From Nocardiopsis sp. TSRI0078 (GTDB lineage: Bacteria; Actinomycetota; Actinomycetes; Streptosporangiales; Streptosporangiaceae): DNA of 64,000 bases. The stretch is taken from NCBI RefSeq assembly GCF_001905145.1, contig NZ_LWLB01000023.1:372001-436000 (forward strand). The letters run 5' to 3'. Under the pieces are notes generated by a model. The model searched no databases, had not been told where the DNA came from, and saw only the letters and a list, made by a program, of their open reading frames with translations. Both the position numbers and the translations under genes were made by a program. Positions 8,073 through 16,485 of the stretch are shown here, piece by piece (the first letter of the stretch is position 1; every line of letters starts with the position of its first letter).

Positions 8073-11000
8073 ATGACCGCGCTGCCGCACGATTCCGAAC
8101 AGAACCCCGACCCCAGGAGAGACCCCCGCCTGGGACACGGTCTCACCGACCACCTGGTCCAGGCCTTCGTCAACGACGTCGTCCGGGTCCTGGGACGCGG
8201 CGGTGAGGACGAGGAACAGCTCCGGGCACCCCTCAAGGTGCTCGTGGAGAGGATGGGCAAATCGCTGGGACTGCCGAACAGCGTCTACGGCGAGGTCCCC
8301 CTCCCCGGGCTCCAGGCGAGACCGGACTTCGGGGTCGACCTCACCGGAATGGACCGGGGCCCGCACAGCAGGGTCGGATACATCGAACTCAAGCGCCCGG
8401 GGAAGCCCATTCCCCCCGAGAGGTTGGCCGACAGACGCGACCGCGAGCAGTGGGGGAAGTTCCAGAACCTGCCGAACGTCCTCTACACCAACGGAACCGA
8501 GTGGTCCCTGCTGCGCCACGGAACCCCGGTCCTGCGGACGGTCCGCACACCCGACCTGGTGCCCGTGCGCAGAAGGTTCCCCAAGGTCGACCCGGCGTTC
8601 ACCGACCTGGTCCGCGAGTTCCTCCTCTGGCAGCCGGAGACCGAGCCCGGGCTCGACCGGCTGATCACCCGCGTGGCGGGCCTGTGCGCCCAGCTCCGCG
8701 AGGAGGTCTCCGAGATCCTCGCCGAGGAACGGGCTCGCGGACGAGGCGACTCCTTCACCCGCCTCGCACACGAATGGCGCGACCTCCTCTTCCCCCACCT
8801 CGAACCCGACCGGGAGTTCGCCGACGTCTACGCGCAGACCGTCACCTTCTCCCTCATCCTGGCCCGTGAGGACGGAGTGGACTTCGGCGGCCGTGACCTG
8901 GAGGGCATCGGCGAGCTCCTGGGCAAACGGCACGCCTTCCTGGGGCAGGCCCTCTCCCTGCTCACCGAGTCCCGGGACGTCCGGACCCTCACCGTCCTGC
9001 CCACGCTCGTCCGGGTCCTGGAGGCGGTGGACTGGCCCCGGATGACGCGCGGACGCCCCAGGGCACACGCCGACCTGTACGAGACCTTTCTGACCAGGTA
9101 CGACCCGGCACTGCGGAAGAGCTCCGGGTCCTACTACACACCCGCCCCCGTGGCGGACTTCCTCACGGAGTTCACCGACGCGGTGCTGCGGGAGCGGATG
9201 GGCCTGCCGCTCGGTTTCGCCGACCGCTCGGTGACCACGGTGGATCCGGCGATGGGAAGCGGGACGTTCCTGTCCTCGGCCATGGACCGGGCCCGCCGGA
9301 ACCTGGAGGAGGAGTTCGGCCCCGTGCACACGCGCACGTGCCTCAAGGACCTGTACCGCGACCGCCTCGTCGGTTTCGAACGCAGCACGGCGGCCTTCGC
9401 GGTGTCCGAGCTCAGGCTGCACCAACAGCTCCACGAGCAGTACGGGGCGGAGGTCCCCGAGGAGCACCGGCGGTTCCTGTGCAACACCCTGGACGACCCG
9501 GACCACCACTACCAGTCCTTCGGGCGGCGCTACGACGACCTGGTGTACTTCCGCGAGCAGGCCAACCGGGTCAAGAGCTCCACTCCGGTGATGGTGGTCA
9601 TCGGCAACCCGCCCTACATCGAGAACGCGAGGCAGCGGGACCCCGCCCCCTGGCTGGAGCGCCGTCGCGCCCCCGAGGGGGACCCGGTCGCCTCGCGCCC
9701 GTCCATGGACGAGTTCCGGGAAGCGGGTCGGGGCGGCCTCGACTACAAACTCTCCGCGGTCAGCCTCTACTTCTGGCGCTGGGCGACGTGGAAGGCCTTC
9801 GACGCGCACCCCGAGCAGCCCAGCGGCGTCGTCGCCTTCGTCAGCACCTCCGCGTACCTGACGGGGGACGCCTTCGCCGGTATGCGCCGCTATCTGCGCT
9901 CGACCGCCGACGAGGGCTGGATCGTCGACCTCTCCCCCGAGGGACACCGCCCCGCGGCCAACACCCGCGTCTTCGGCGGGGTGCAGCAACCGGTCTGTAT
10001 CGGGGTCTTCGCCCGCTACGGGCCCGCCCGACCCGACGTCCCCGCCCGGATCTGGCACACAGGTGTCGAGGGGCTGCGAGCCGAGAAGTTCGCCGCGCTC
10101 GAACACGACGAGGGGCTGCGGCTCGACGGAGGAAGCTGGCGGGAGTGTCCCCGGGGATGGACCGACCCGTTCCAGCCGCGACACGGCGGGTGGGACCTCC
10201 TCCCCGCCGTCGGCGACCTGATGCCGTGGCGGTCCCCGGGGGTGACCACCAACCGGACGTGGGTCATCACCCCTGACCGCGCGACCTTCAACCGGCGGTG
10301 GGAACGGCTCTCCAGCGCCCGGCCCGAGGACCAGGACCGATTGTTCAAGGCCACTCGGGACCGCAGTGTCCGCCGTCGGTTCCCCGACCGACCGGCCGTA
10401 GCCGAGGACCGCGTCCCCCCGCGTACCGCCCTGATCTCGCACCGGGCCTTCGGCCACCAGCACATGGCGGCCGATCCCCGATACGTCGACTTCCGTCGCC
10501 CGAGCCTGTGGGCGGCCGACGGCGACCGCCAGATCCACGTGGTCGAACAGCACGCGGAGGCGATCTCCTCAGGACCCGGCCTCCTGTTCAGCGCGCTCGT
10601 TCCGGACGTGCACTACTTCAACGGCCGCGGCGGCCGTGTGCTGCCGCTCTACCGCGACCCCTCGGGCAGCTCTCCCAACCTCGCGCCGGGCCTGCTGGCG
10701 CACCTGGCCGAACGTCTGGGACGCGGTGTCGGCCCCGAGGACGTCGTCGCCTACCTCGCCGCCGTGGCGGCCCACCCGGGTTACACCGCGGCCTTCCGGG
10801 AGGAGCTGCGGTCCCCCGGAGTCCGTATCCCCCTCACCGCCGACCCGGAACTATGGGAGGGGGCCGTGGAACTCGGCCGCGAGGTCGTGTGGCTGCACAC
10901 CTACGGCGTCCGTATGCGCGACCCCGGGGCGGGGCGCCCCGCGCACATGCCCAGACTCCCCAGGCCGCGCCGCCCCCAGGTGCTCAGGGAGATCCCCGAC

Positions 11001-11438
11001 CGCCCCGGCCACCTGCCCGACCGCATCCGGCACGACGGCGGCCGGGGCCCCGGGGGTCCGTGTCTGCATGTGGGCGAGGGGATCATCGCCCCGGTGGAGA
11101 CCGCCGCCTGGGAGTACGAGGTGGGCGGTATGCACGTCATCAGGAAGTGGTTCACCGCGAGGGAACGCGACCCCAGACACGTGCGCAGGGGTTCTCCCCT
11201 GGACGACATCCGGCCCGACCGCTGGACGCCCGAGTTCACCGAACAGCTCCTCCACCTGATCACCGTGCTCACCCGCCTGGTGGACCTGGAACCGCGCCAG
11301 CGGGACCTCCTCGAACGGATCCGTACGGGGCCCCTGATCACGGTGGGGGAACTCGAACGGGCCCGGGTCCTCCCCGTCCCACCCGGGGTCCGCAAGGGCC
11401 CCCGAAGCAGCGGCCAGGGAGAGTTTCCGTTGGTCTGA
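8073..11438 (+). CDS. Single-chain type ISP-like restriction-modification enzyme (nuclease + N6-adenine methylase + specificity)
   Basis: A 1121-residue protein combining restriction and modification. The N-terminal part has a PD-(D/E)xK nuclease pattern: PDFGVD near residue 81 and IELK near 104-107. The adenine methylase core follows: YYTPAPVADFL, AdoMet motif I DPAMGSGTF near 391 and catalytic motif IV GNPPY near 511-514. The remaining 600 residues are the coupler and target-recognition part of the type ISP family. I see no DEAD/DEAH helicase motifs, so it resembles the shorter type IIG-like layout rather than LlaGI, which carries a translocase. The start at 8073 follows GGAGG; 8052 is the alternative. 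It stands alone, and no separate antirestriction or methylase gene adjoins it. Methylation of one strand of an asymmetric site and cleavage of unmodified DNA are inferred from the family. Confidence 0.85.
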   Translation: MTALPHDSEQNPDPRRDPRLGHGLTDHLVQAFVNDVVRVLGRGGEDEEQLRAPLKVLVERMGKSLGLPNSVYGEVPLPGLQARPDFGVDLTGMDRGPHSRVGYIELKRPGKPIPPERLADRRDREQWGKFQNLPNVLYTNGTEWSLLRHGTPVLRTVRTPDLVPVRRRFPKVDPAFTDLVREFLLWQPETEPGLDRLITRVAGLCAQLREEVSEILAEERARGRGDSFTRLAHEWRDLLFPHLEPDREFADVYAQTVTFSLILAREDGVDFGGRDLEGIGELLGKRHAFLGQALSLLTESRDVRTLTVLPTLVRVLEAVDWPRMTRGRPRAHADLYETFLTRYDPALRKSSGSYYTPAPVADFLTEFTDAVLRERMGLPLGFADRSVTTVDPAMGSGTFLSSAMDRARRNLEEEFGPVHTRTCLKDLYRDRLVGFERSTAAFAVSELRLHQQLHEQYGAEVPEEHRRFLCNTLDDPDHHYQSFGRRYDDLVYFREQANRVKSSTPVMVVIGNPPYIENARQRDPAPWLERRRAPEGDPVASRPSMDEFREAGRGGLDYKLSAVSLYFWRWATWKAFDAHPEQPSGVVAFVSTSAYLTGDAFAGMRRYLRSTADEGWIVDLSPEGHRPAANTRVFGGVQQPVCIGVFARYGPARPDVPARIWHTGVEGLRAEKFAALEHDEGLRLDGGSWRECPRGWTDPFQPRHGGWDLLPAVGDLMPWRSPGVTTNRTWVITPDRATFNRRWERLSSARPEDQDRLFKATRDRSVRRRFPDRPAVAEDRVPPRTALISHRAFGHQHMAADPRYVDFRRPSLWAADGDRQIHVVEQHAEAISSGPGLLFSALVPDVHYFNGRGGRVLPLYRDPSGSSPNLAPGLLAHLAERLGRGVGPEDVVAYLAAVAAHPGYTAAFREELRSPGVRIPLTADPELWEGAVELGREVVWLHTYGVRMRDPGAGRPAHMPRLPRPRRPQVLREIPDRPGHLPDRIRHDGGRGPGGPCLHVGEGIIAPVETAAWEYEVGGMHVIRKWFTARERDPRHVRRGSPLDDIRPDRWTPEFTEQLLHLITVLTRLVDLEPRQRDLLERIRTGPLITVGELERARVLPVPPGVRKGPRSSGQGEFPLV

Positions 11439-11559
11439 CACCGTTGAAGGGTGAACCGGGGCAGGGCTCCACCGCCTGTACCGGCCTGTCGGCGAGGTGG
11501 CGGGCTCGGGCGCCCGCCACAGCGGCGGGGGCAGCCGGCCAGGCTCCGGCCCCGGGCAC

Positions 11560-11646
11560 CTACCCGGTATGGGGCTCACCGTGACCCAGCGCGTGCTCCA
11601 CGCGCAGCCGCTGGGTGTGGTGCGTCCGAAGCCCCGCCACCTCCTC
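11560..11646 (-). pseudogene. NUDIX hydrolase remnant (C-terminal fragment)
   Basis: The minus strand reads EEVAGLRTHHTQRLRVEHAL and then a PHTG ending before TAG. This is nearly the same as the last 28 residues of the NUDIX gene at 17348-17815. Upstream of 11646 the similarity stops abruptly, and the DNA instead belongs to the DUF6879-like gene, so a recombination junction lies at about 11647. Confidence 0.7.
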
Positions 11647-11764
11647 GGAAGGGCTCGTTCTCGTGGAGGACTCCGTAGAAGGTCCGGGTCTCCAGGCGCC
11701 AGGCGGTGTGGCGGTACCGCCGGAAGAGGTCGTCGAAGTCCTCTCCGGATACGAGGTCGGACAC
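11576..11764 (-). pseudogene. DUF6879-like protein, truncated after about 38 residues
   Basis: It starts at GTG 11764, one base after the stop of the upstream gene. The first 38 residues (MSDLVSGEDFDDLFRRYRHT, then AWRLETR) resemble the N-terminus of the DUF6879 family, whose members are usually around 170 residues long. After about 11647 the frame runs out of register through the NUDIX C-terminal fragment, giving a low-complexity Gly/Ala/Arg tail and a stop at 11576. I judge it a broken gene, created by the same junction that joined the NUDIX fragment. DUF6879 proteins are often encoded beside small regulator-associated genes in actinomycetes, which fits the gene just upstream. Confidence 0.6.
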
Positions 11765-11765
11765 G

Positions 11766-11966
11766 CTACTCCTTCGGTGAGAATCGGGTCAGGAGTTCGC
11801 GGGGTACCACGACGAACTCCTCGTCGGGGAGCACGTCCGCGAGCTGGGAGAGCGCCTCGGGGTCGGTGAGCCGGTAGCCTTGGACGACGATGCCGCCGCC
11901 GTCGGTCTCGTACGGGGTGGGACAGTTCCCGCCGTGGGAGGTCGTGCCGAGCTTGCGGAGTTTCAT
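11766..11966 (-). CDS. Small conserved actinomycete protein, partner of the DUF6879 gene
   Basis: A 66-residue protein starting MKLRKLGTTSHGGNCPT at the ATG at 11966, directly behind CCGAGGAGGACC, a near-ideal ribosome site. The body contains IVVQGYRLTDPEALSQL and ends in an LLTRFSPKE tail. Small proteins of this form are commonly encoded just ahead of DUF6879 genes in streptomycete-like genomes (family recollection). Function unknown. Its partner gene begins one base after its stop but is truncated, so the pair is probably no longer functional. Confidence 0.65.
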   Translation of the reverse strand: MKLRKLGTTSHGGNCPTPYETDGGGIVVQGYRLTDPEALSQLADVLPDEEFVVVPRELLTRFSPKE

Positions 11967-12030
11967 GGTCCTCCTCGGTTCAGGGGGTGCGCTACGAGTA
12001 TCCCCGGGCAGCACTGCTCGGGGCAGGGAT

Positions 12031-12066
12031 CGGCGGAGTCGGCGGAGTCGGCGGAGTCGGCGGACG
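12031..12066. repeat. Short tandem repeat, 9-bp unit, about four copies
   Basis: CGGCGGAGT is repeated three times, with a fourth copy ending CGGCGGACG. It lies between the small minus-strand gene at 11766 and the E1-like fragment. It is probably slippage of a GC-rich stretch. Confidence 0.7.
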
Positions 12067-12156
12067 CAATCTCGCGCAATCCCCGGCCCCTATGCGCACT
12101 TCCTGCCTACGCTCGCGCCGTTCCCTTCGCCTTCGATCGCCAAGGCGGTGCCGGCC

Positions 12157-12621
12157 ATGCCCTCTGACGCTGTCCACCACGACCCCCCGCGCGTACTCGC
12201 CCCGTACGTGCGCGTCGGGGTCCAGGACGCGACGCTGTTCCTCGGCTTCGGTTCGATACGCCGATCCGTACGCGACCGCGCGCTGTGGGGCCCGCTGGTG
12301 GTGCCGGGGGCGACCGGATGCTGGGACTGCCAGCAGCTCACCGCGCGCCCTCCCGAAGACGGCGCCGAGCTGGCCGACCTTGTCGCACGGGTCAACGGGC
12401 GCTACCAGGCACCGTCCAACGGCCCGGTCAACATGCTGGCCTCCTTCCTGGCCGCGCTGGACGTGCTGCGCCACCTGGGCGGGTTCGGCACACCGGCCGC
12501 ACTGAACCGCCGCGTGGGAGTGTGGTCGCACGACCCCGCCCTCGACCGGCAGGCCGCTGAACGCGACCCCGCCTGTGCCACGTGCGCCGATGCGCGCCCC
12601 TCCAGCGAAGGAGTCCGATGA
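12157..12621 (+). CDS. C-terminal part of a ThiF/MoeB-like (E1) adenylyltransferase, N-terminal domain missing
   Basis: The 154 residues contain the second half of an E1-like enzyme: WGPLVVPGATGCWDCQQL near residues 44-61 and CATCAD near the C-terminus. The two CxxC pairs form the zinc site of ThiF/MoeB proteins. The N-terminal Rossmann part with its GxGxxG loop, needed for adenylation, is absent; the upstream frame instead runs through a tandem repeat and non-coding DNA. The ATG at 12157 is the likeliest start, but its ribosome site is weak. The stop overlaps the start of the HIT gene (ATGA), so translation of the two is coupled. It is either a decayed gene or a zinc-binding stub kept for the coupled HIT protein. 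Confidence 0.55.
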   Translation: MPSDAVHHDPPRVLAPYVRVGVQDATLFLGFGSIRRSVRDRALWGPLVVPGATGCWDCQQLTARPPEDGAELADLVARVNGRYQAPSNGPVNMLASFLAALDVLRHLGGFGTPAALNRRVGVWSHDPALDRQAAERDPACATCADARPSSEGVR

Positions 12622-13103
12622 ACGCCGACCGCGACCCAGGGTGCGTCTTCTGCAAGATCGTGTCCGGGGAGGCACCCGCCCACCGGATCTGGGAGGACGC
12701 CGACCACCTGGCGTTCCTGTCGATCTTCCCCAACACCGAGGGCTTCTCCGTCGTCATCCCCAGGGCCCACCGCACCAGCTACGTGGTCGAGATGGAGCCA
12801 TCGGAGTACACGGCCCTGCACCTGGCCGCCCGCGAGGTCGCCCGACGCCTGGACGCCGCCTTCCCCGACGTGGCGCGCACCGGGATCATGTACGAGGGCT
12901 ACGGGGTCGACCACGCCCACGCCAAGCTCTTCCCCATGCACGGAACCGCGGGCAACCAGGGCGAGAACTGGCGCGAGGTGGCCTCACCGATCGAGGGCTA
13001 CTTCGACCGCTACCAGGGCTACCTGTCCTCCCACGACCACACCCGCGCCGACGACTCCTGGCTCGCGGACGTGGCCAGGCGCGTCCGGCAGACCGACACC
13101 TGA
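12618..13103 (+). CDS. HIT family nucleotide-binding protein
   Basis: A 161-residue histidine-triad protein, expected to hydrolyse or transfer nucleotides from AMP-type conjugates in the cytoplasm. CVFCKIVSGEAPAHRIWED at the N-terminus gives the CxxC and core strand of the family, and VVIPRAHRTSY precedes the active site. The triad itself reads HAHAKLFPMHG: the first two histidines, including the nucleophile, are kept, and the third is Lys. I recall this HxHxK form in a subfamily of bacterial HIT proteins. The ATG overlaps the stop of the E1-like fragment and follows GAAGGAGTCCG. A hairpin terminator follows at 13132. Confidence 0.85.
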   Translation: MNADRDPGCVFCKIVSGEAPAHRIWEDADHLAFLSIFPNTEGFSVVIPRAHRTSYVVEMEPSEYTALHLAAREVARRLDAAFPDVARTGIMYEGYGVDHAHAKLFPMHGTAGNQGENWREVASPIEGYFDRYQGYLSSHDHTRADDSWLADVARRVRQTDT

Positions 13104-13737
13104 GCTCAGCGACTCCTCCCGCACATACAAGGGCGGGGCGGCCCTGAAGGAGCCGCCCCGCCGCCGTCGTGCCTTCGTTCCTAGTTGTTGCCGTCGTCAT
13201 TCATCGCGGCCTCCTCCTCAGCACATGGGGGTCCGGTGCTCGGGGCCGTACGCGTCCCGGGATGTGCGACGGCCTCCGATTTCCATGAAAGCCGGGGCCG
13301 CGGCCCTGGCCAACGCCCTTGCGCGAGGTTGCTCGCGCTACGGGACGCGACGGCGTATCCGTTCCTCGGCGGAGTCCTTCGGGTGACATCGCCGAACCGG
13401 TCCCGTGGGCCGAGCCGTCCGGGCACCGCGGCCGGCGGATACGCAGAGCCACCGCCTCCCGGACCCGGTGGCTGCTTTCCCCACTCACACCGGGCTCCAC
13501 CTCCGGAACCAACAGTCAAACCTCAACCAGTGCGCAGGGACCGCCTTTCCCACCGGCCCCCCTTGAAGCCGGGATCCGCCGCACCGGGGGCTTTGAACCG
13601 ATGAGCTTCGGTCCGTGCGTGTGGGCGCGCCCCCGGCCCGGCGGGCAGGCTCGGCAGATCCACCACCCGGCGCTGTGCGCAAGCGCCCGGCGGCACCACC
13701 GGCTATGAGCCCGGACCCCACAGTCCGGCACTCCCCG
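13104..13737. other. Intergenic region, 634 bp
   Basis: This lies between the convergent HIT and GH62 genes. It contains the hairpin at 13132-13162. On the minus strand a seven-codon frame (MNDDGNN, 13181-13204) follows a strong GAGGAGGAGG site but is too short to call. The remainder is GC-rich with no recognisable product on either strand. Confidence 0.5.
13132..13162 (+). terminator. GC-rich hairpin after the HIT gene
   Basis: GGCGGGGCGGC and GCCGCCCCGCC form a perfect 11-bp stem with a nine-base loop, 28 bases after the HIT stop. No T-run follows, so it would act as an actinomycete-style hairpin terminator. Confidence 0.6.
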
Positions 13738-15243
13738 TCAGCGCCGCAGGGTCAGCACACCGGGCCGGTAGGGCAGGAGTCCGTAGTCGCCGCCGGAGTC
13801 GGGGGAGCGCCCCTGGTAGAGGAACTGCATATCGCAGGCGTCAACGGTCATGGTCTGGTCGGGGTCGGTGCGGATCAGTTCGCCGTGACTGATGTCGTCG
13901 GTCCAGGTGGCGCCGCTGTTGGCCCGGCCGGCGAAGGGGTTGCTCTCGGTGGCGGCCTGCGGTGTCCACGTGCCGTCCAGGCTGGTGGCCGTGAACGAGC
14001 GGAAGTAGCGGTCTCCCTGCGCGCCGATCGCCTCGACGAGCATGAGGTACCGGTCCTCGCCCTCGACGTTGTAGACCTGGACCCCTTCGAACAGGTTGTT
14101 GGTGCTGTCGGACATGATGGTCGCCGAGGTCGAGCCGAAGCTGCCCGGGAAGTCGCCGATGGGCATGCTGGCCCGGTAGATCCTGCCGTTGTCTCCGGCG
14201 AAGAACAGGTACATGTGCGTGCTGTCGCCGATGAGCGCCTGGTCGATGGGTCCCGTGGAGGAGTCGGCGATGCTTCCGTCGAAGAGCGTCCGTGCCGGCG
14301 ACCAGCTGTTCACGTCGGCGGGATCGGTCGACGTCCGGTAGGAGAAGGCGGGTCCGCCCCACTGGTAGGCGAGCACCCAGACGTCCCGGGGGGCGAAGTA
14401 GAACAGCGTCGGCGCGACGGCGGAGAAGGGCATCGGGTTCTGGTCGGCCGAGGCCATGTCGGACCAGTCGTCGAAGAGGCCGAAGTTCATCGAGCCCCAT
14501 GAGGTTCCCGTGTCATGGTTCGTCGCGTAGACGAGGTGCCGACCGTTGTAGGGGGCGTGGGTGAAGTCCTTGAGCGAGACCCATCCCGGCCTCGGCTGCG
14601 CCAGCGGGCCGGTCGACGTCCAGTCGTACGTCGACGGAAGGGCGCACGTGTGGCCCGGTCCCCCGTCGTCGACGCGGACGAGTCGCCACTGCTGATTGTC
14701 GCCGCCCCAGTCGTCGTACTGCACGATGTCGGCGCCGTCGGCGTTCGAGGCGCCCTGTACCTCCACGGCCTTGCCGCTGTGCCGGTTGACCAGCCGGACG
14801 TGGCCGCCGGGCGAGTCCTCCAACCGGAACTGCTGGTTGGCCTGGTCGTGGTCGGTCCACTGGACGATGCCGGCACCGTTGGCGGTCGACCAGTCGTGGA
14901 CGTCCAGCACCTTGTCCGAGATCCGTGACCGCAGCCGGTAGTAGCCGTCGCCGGAGTCGACGAACCGCCACTGCTGCTGGTCCTGGTCGTTGCGGGCCCA
15001 CTGGGTGATCCGCGCCCCGTCGCCGGTGGCCTGGTTGTACACGTCCAACGCCTTGCCGCTGCCGCGGTTGACCAGCACGTACCACGCGTCGGTGTCGACC
15101 GTCGCCGCCGCGGCGGGCGTCGGCGCTACCACGGCGCCGGCACCGCCGACCACCACGGCCATCACGCAGGCGATGACGACCCGCAGTAACCGCCCTCGCA
15201 TCCGCGGGGGCGACGCTATCGGAGACCTACTCAACGTCAACAT
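13738..15243 (-). CDS. Secreted GH62 alpha-L-arabinofuranosidase with N-terminal ricin-type lectin (CBM13) domain
   Basis: A 501-residue exported enzyme that removes arabinofuranosyl side chains from arabinoxylan. A signal peptide ([19 protein letters not shown], then an APTPAAAA cleavage region) is followed by a beta-trefoil of three repeats with the QxW marks (DQQQWRF, NQQFRL, DNQQWRL) at about residues 50-185. The GH62 five-blade domain fills the rest. Its acidic residues are seen in [25 protein letters not shown] and NLFEGVQVY. The start at 15243 follows CTGGAGGAAGGACC. Two LacI-type operators lie upstream at 15322 and 15428, so repression relieved by a sugar is likely. No repressor gene is adjacent. 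Confidence 0.92.
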   Translation of the reverse strand: MLTLSRSPIASPPRMRGRLLRVVIACVMAVVVGGAGAVVAPTPAAAATVDTDAWYVLVNRGSGKALDVYNQATGDGARITQWARNDQDQQQWRFVDSGDGYYRLRSRISDKVLDVHDWSTANGAGIVQWTDHDQANQQFRLEDSPGGHVRLVNRHSGKAVEVQGASNADGADIVQYDDWGGDNQQWRLVRVDDGGPGHTCALPSTYDWTSTGPLAQPRPGWVSLKDFTHAPYNGRHLVYATNHDTGTSWGSMNFGLFDDWSDMASADQNPMPFSAVAPTLFYFAPRDVWVLAYQWGGPAFSYRTSTDPADVNSWSPARTLFDGSIADSSTGPIDQALIGDSTHMYLFFAGDNGRIYRASMPIGDFPGSFGSTSATIMSDSTNNLFEGVQVYNVEGEDRYLMLVEAIGAQGDRYFRSFTATSLDGTWTPQAATESNPFAGRANSGATWTDDISHGELIRTDPDQTMTVDACDMQFLYQGRSPDSGGDYGLLPYRPGVLTLRR

Positions 15244-15321
15244 GGTCCTTCCTCCAGAGGCCTGGAGCCGCACGGTCCGCCCGAGGGGGTACACCGCGGG
15301 TCCTGGGCCCGCACTCGGGGA

Positions 15322-15335
15322 TGTTAGCGCTAACA
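15322..15335. promoter_or_regulatory. LacI-family operator, proximal
   Basis: TGTTAGCGCTAACA is a perfect palindrome (16 bp counting the flanking A and T), 79 bases before the GH62 start. The central CG with this arm sequence is typical of LacI/GalR-family sites in actinomycetes that control sugar-degrading enzymes. Confidence 0.75.
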
Positions 15336-15427
15336 TTCTTCCGAGCGAACCGGCCCATGTCCGAACCGAGCTCCGACACGGCAGACCCGCCCGGAAAGCC
15401 AGGGGCACCGTTGCCCTTGCCGTTGAA

Positions 15428-15441
15428 TGTGAGCGATAACA
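15428..15441. promoter_or_regulatory. LacI-family operator, distal
   Basis: TGTGAGCGATAACA has the same spacing and core as the proximal site, with two positions changed. The centres are 106 bases apart, close to ten helical turns, which suits looping by a tetramer or two dimers on one face. Confidence 0.6.
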
Positions 15442-15589
15442 CTCCGGAAGTCAAGCCGTAATTTCCAGAAACATTCCGCAACAGTCGGAGTCCGCGAGCC
15501 GGTGGCGCGCCGAAGCACCTGGTGAGAGCACTGGCGCGGTGAATCCGCGTATGGGCCCGCGGGACTCCGCGCGCCCCGCCTCTCGCCGG

Positions 15590-15710
15590 AGCACAGCACA
15601 CCGTCCCGACCAGGTCGGGGCACAGGCCCTCCAGGCAGAACAGGCCGGCGCGCGGGTCCTCGCGCACCCACGAGGCCTGGGCGGGGTCACCGGGGTAGAC
15701 GCGACAGAGG
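15590..15710 (-). pseudogene. Anti-sigma-like HATPase remnant
   Basis: The minus strand reads RVYPGDPAQASWVRED and LEGLCPDL, matching RVYPGDLAQAAWVRED and LEGLCPDL in the protein at 22154-22702. After this, the frame loses similarity before the ATP-binding N-box. Only the N-terminal third is left. Confidence 0.65.
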
Positions 15711-15914
15711 GCGGACGGACAGGTGACCTTCACGTCCGTCTCCCAAGGGGGTCGGGGACAAGAGAACGCACCCGGGGTGGGAAGTGCCCAACATTGCCTC
15801 CGCGGTCAATGTCGACTCAGGAGGGGCGCATTGATTCTCTCCATGCCTGAATCGTCTTCTGGAGAGTGCGTCCCGAAGGCGGGAGCCACCCGCCGCAGGG
15901 GAAAGGAAGAAACG

Positions 15915-16363
15915 ATGACCGCGACCGTGGAAACCTCCACCTCAACTGGAACTCGTGATCCCCGACAGTTCGTGTCCCCGCAGGTGTGGGACCGCCAGAT
16001 CGCTCTGCTCACGCGTGACCCCCCTGGGACCCGGTGATGGCGGAGCGCTGCTTCGACCAGGCCGTGGCCTACCTGGTCACCGCCATGGAGAAGCACGGGC
16101 AGCGGCTCGGTCTCGGCTGTGGGCCCCTGGTGGACATCGCCGTGCACGGGTTCATCCTGGACACGGTGAACTACCGGCGCTTCTGCGAGCGGCACCTCGG
16201 CCGCTACTTGGAGCACGTGCCCGAGATCGAGTTCAAGTACGACGGTTCCGTGACCAGGACCGCGCACGTCATCGAAAGCAACGGCTTCCGGATCGACTGG
16301 CCCCTGTGGGACCGCGACGCGGCCGAGTGCACCCCCTGCTACCACGGCAGTAACTGCCACTGA
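15915..16363 (+). pseudogene. Conserved actinomycete protein of the 'glycine-rich domain' type, split by a frameshift
   Basis: The first frame (15915-16037) encodes MTATVETSTSTGTRDPRQFV and continues to LLTRD, then stops at TGA 16035-16037. The second (from about 16034 to 16363) continues as MAERCFDQAVAYLVTAM ... VDIAVHGFILDT ... CTPCYHGSNCH. Together they match, by recollection, a streptomycete family with a DPR...VSP start, a central VDxxWHxFIL motif and a C-terminal Cys cluster. The two frames meet at CCCGGTGATGG. A small deletion would explain this, although reinitiation at the overlapping GTG/ATG could yield the second part. The start follows AAAGGAAGAAACG. Function unknown. Confidence 0.6.
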
Positions 16364-16377
16364 CCCCGGCCGAACAG

Positions 16378-16407
16378 CCCCGGCACCCATCGCGGTGTCG
16401 GGGTTTT
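16378..16407 (+). terminator. Intrinsic terminator
   Basis: CCCCGGCACC and GGTGTCGGGG pair around a six-base loop and are followed by TTTT, 15 bases after the 16363 stop. It separates the split gene from the methyltransferase. Confidence 0.8.
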
Positions 16408-16485
16408 CCCATGAACCCCTGCACCGCATCCATGCTGGTGGCTACCGTGTGACGGGTCCTGACCACACTTCACGAGGGCCACACC

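Larger units (their letters stand above)
15244..15914. other. Intergenic region, 671 bp, with operators and an anti-sigma remnant
   Basis: The left half is the control region of the GH62 gene with two operators. A decayed anti-sigma-like ATPase fragment lies at 15590-15710. The remainder, to 15914, forms the leader of the gene starting at 15915. Confidence 0.5.

Noticed and set aside
7208-11646. Idea that the restriction-modification gene was inserted into one NUDIX gene, splitting it
   Set aside because: On the minus strand the N-terminal fragment lies downstream of the C-terminal one, the wrong order for a simple insertion.
12031-12066. Tandem GGCGGAGTC units considered as a CRISPR-like or attachment repeat
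   Set aside because: Nine-base units without spacers are ordinary slippage repeats.
13181-13204. Seven-codon minus-strand frame MNDDGNN behind a very strong ribosome site, considered as a peptide precursor
   Set aside because: It is too short for a known precursor class, and there is no complete maturation enzyme beside it (the E1-like gene is a fragment).
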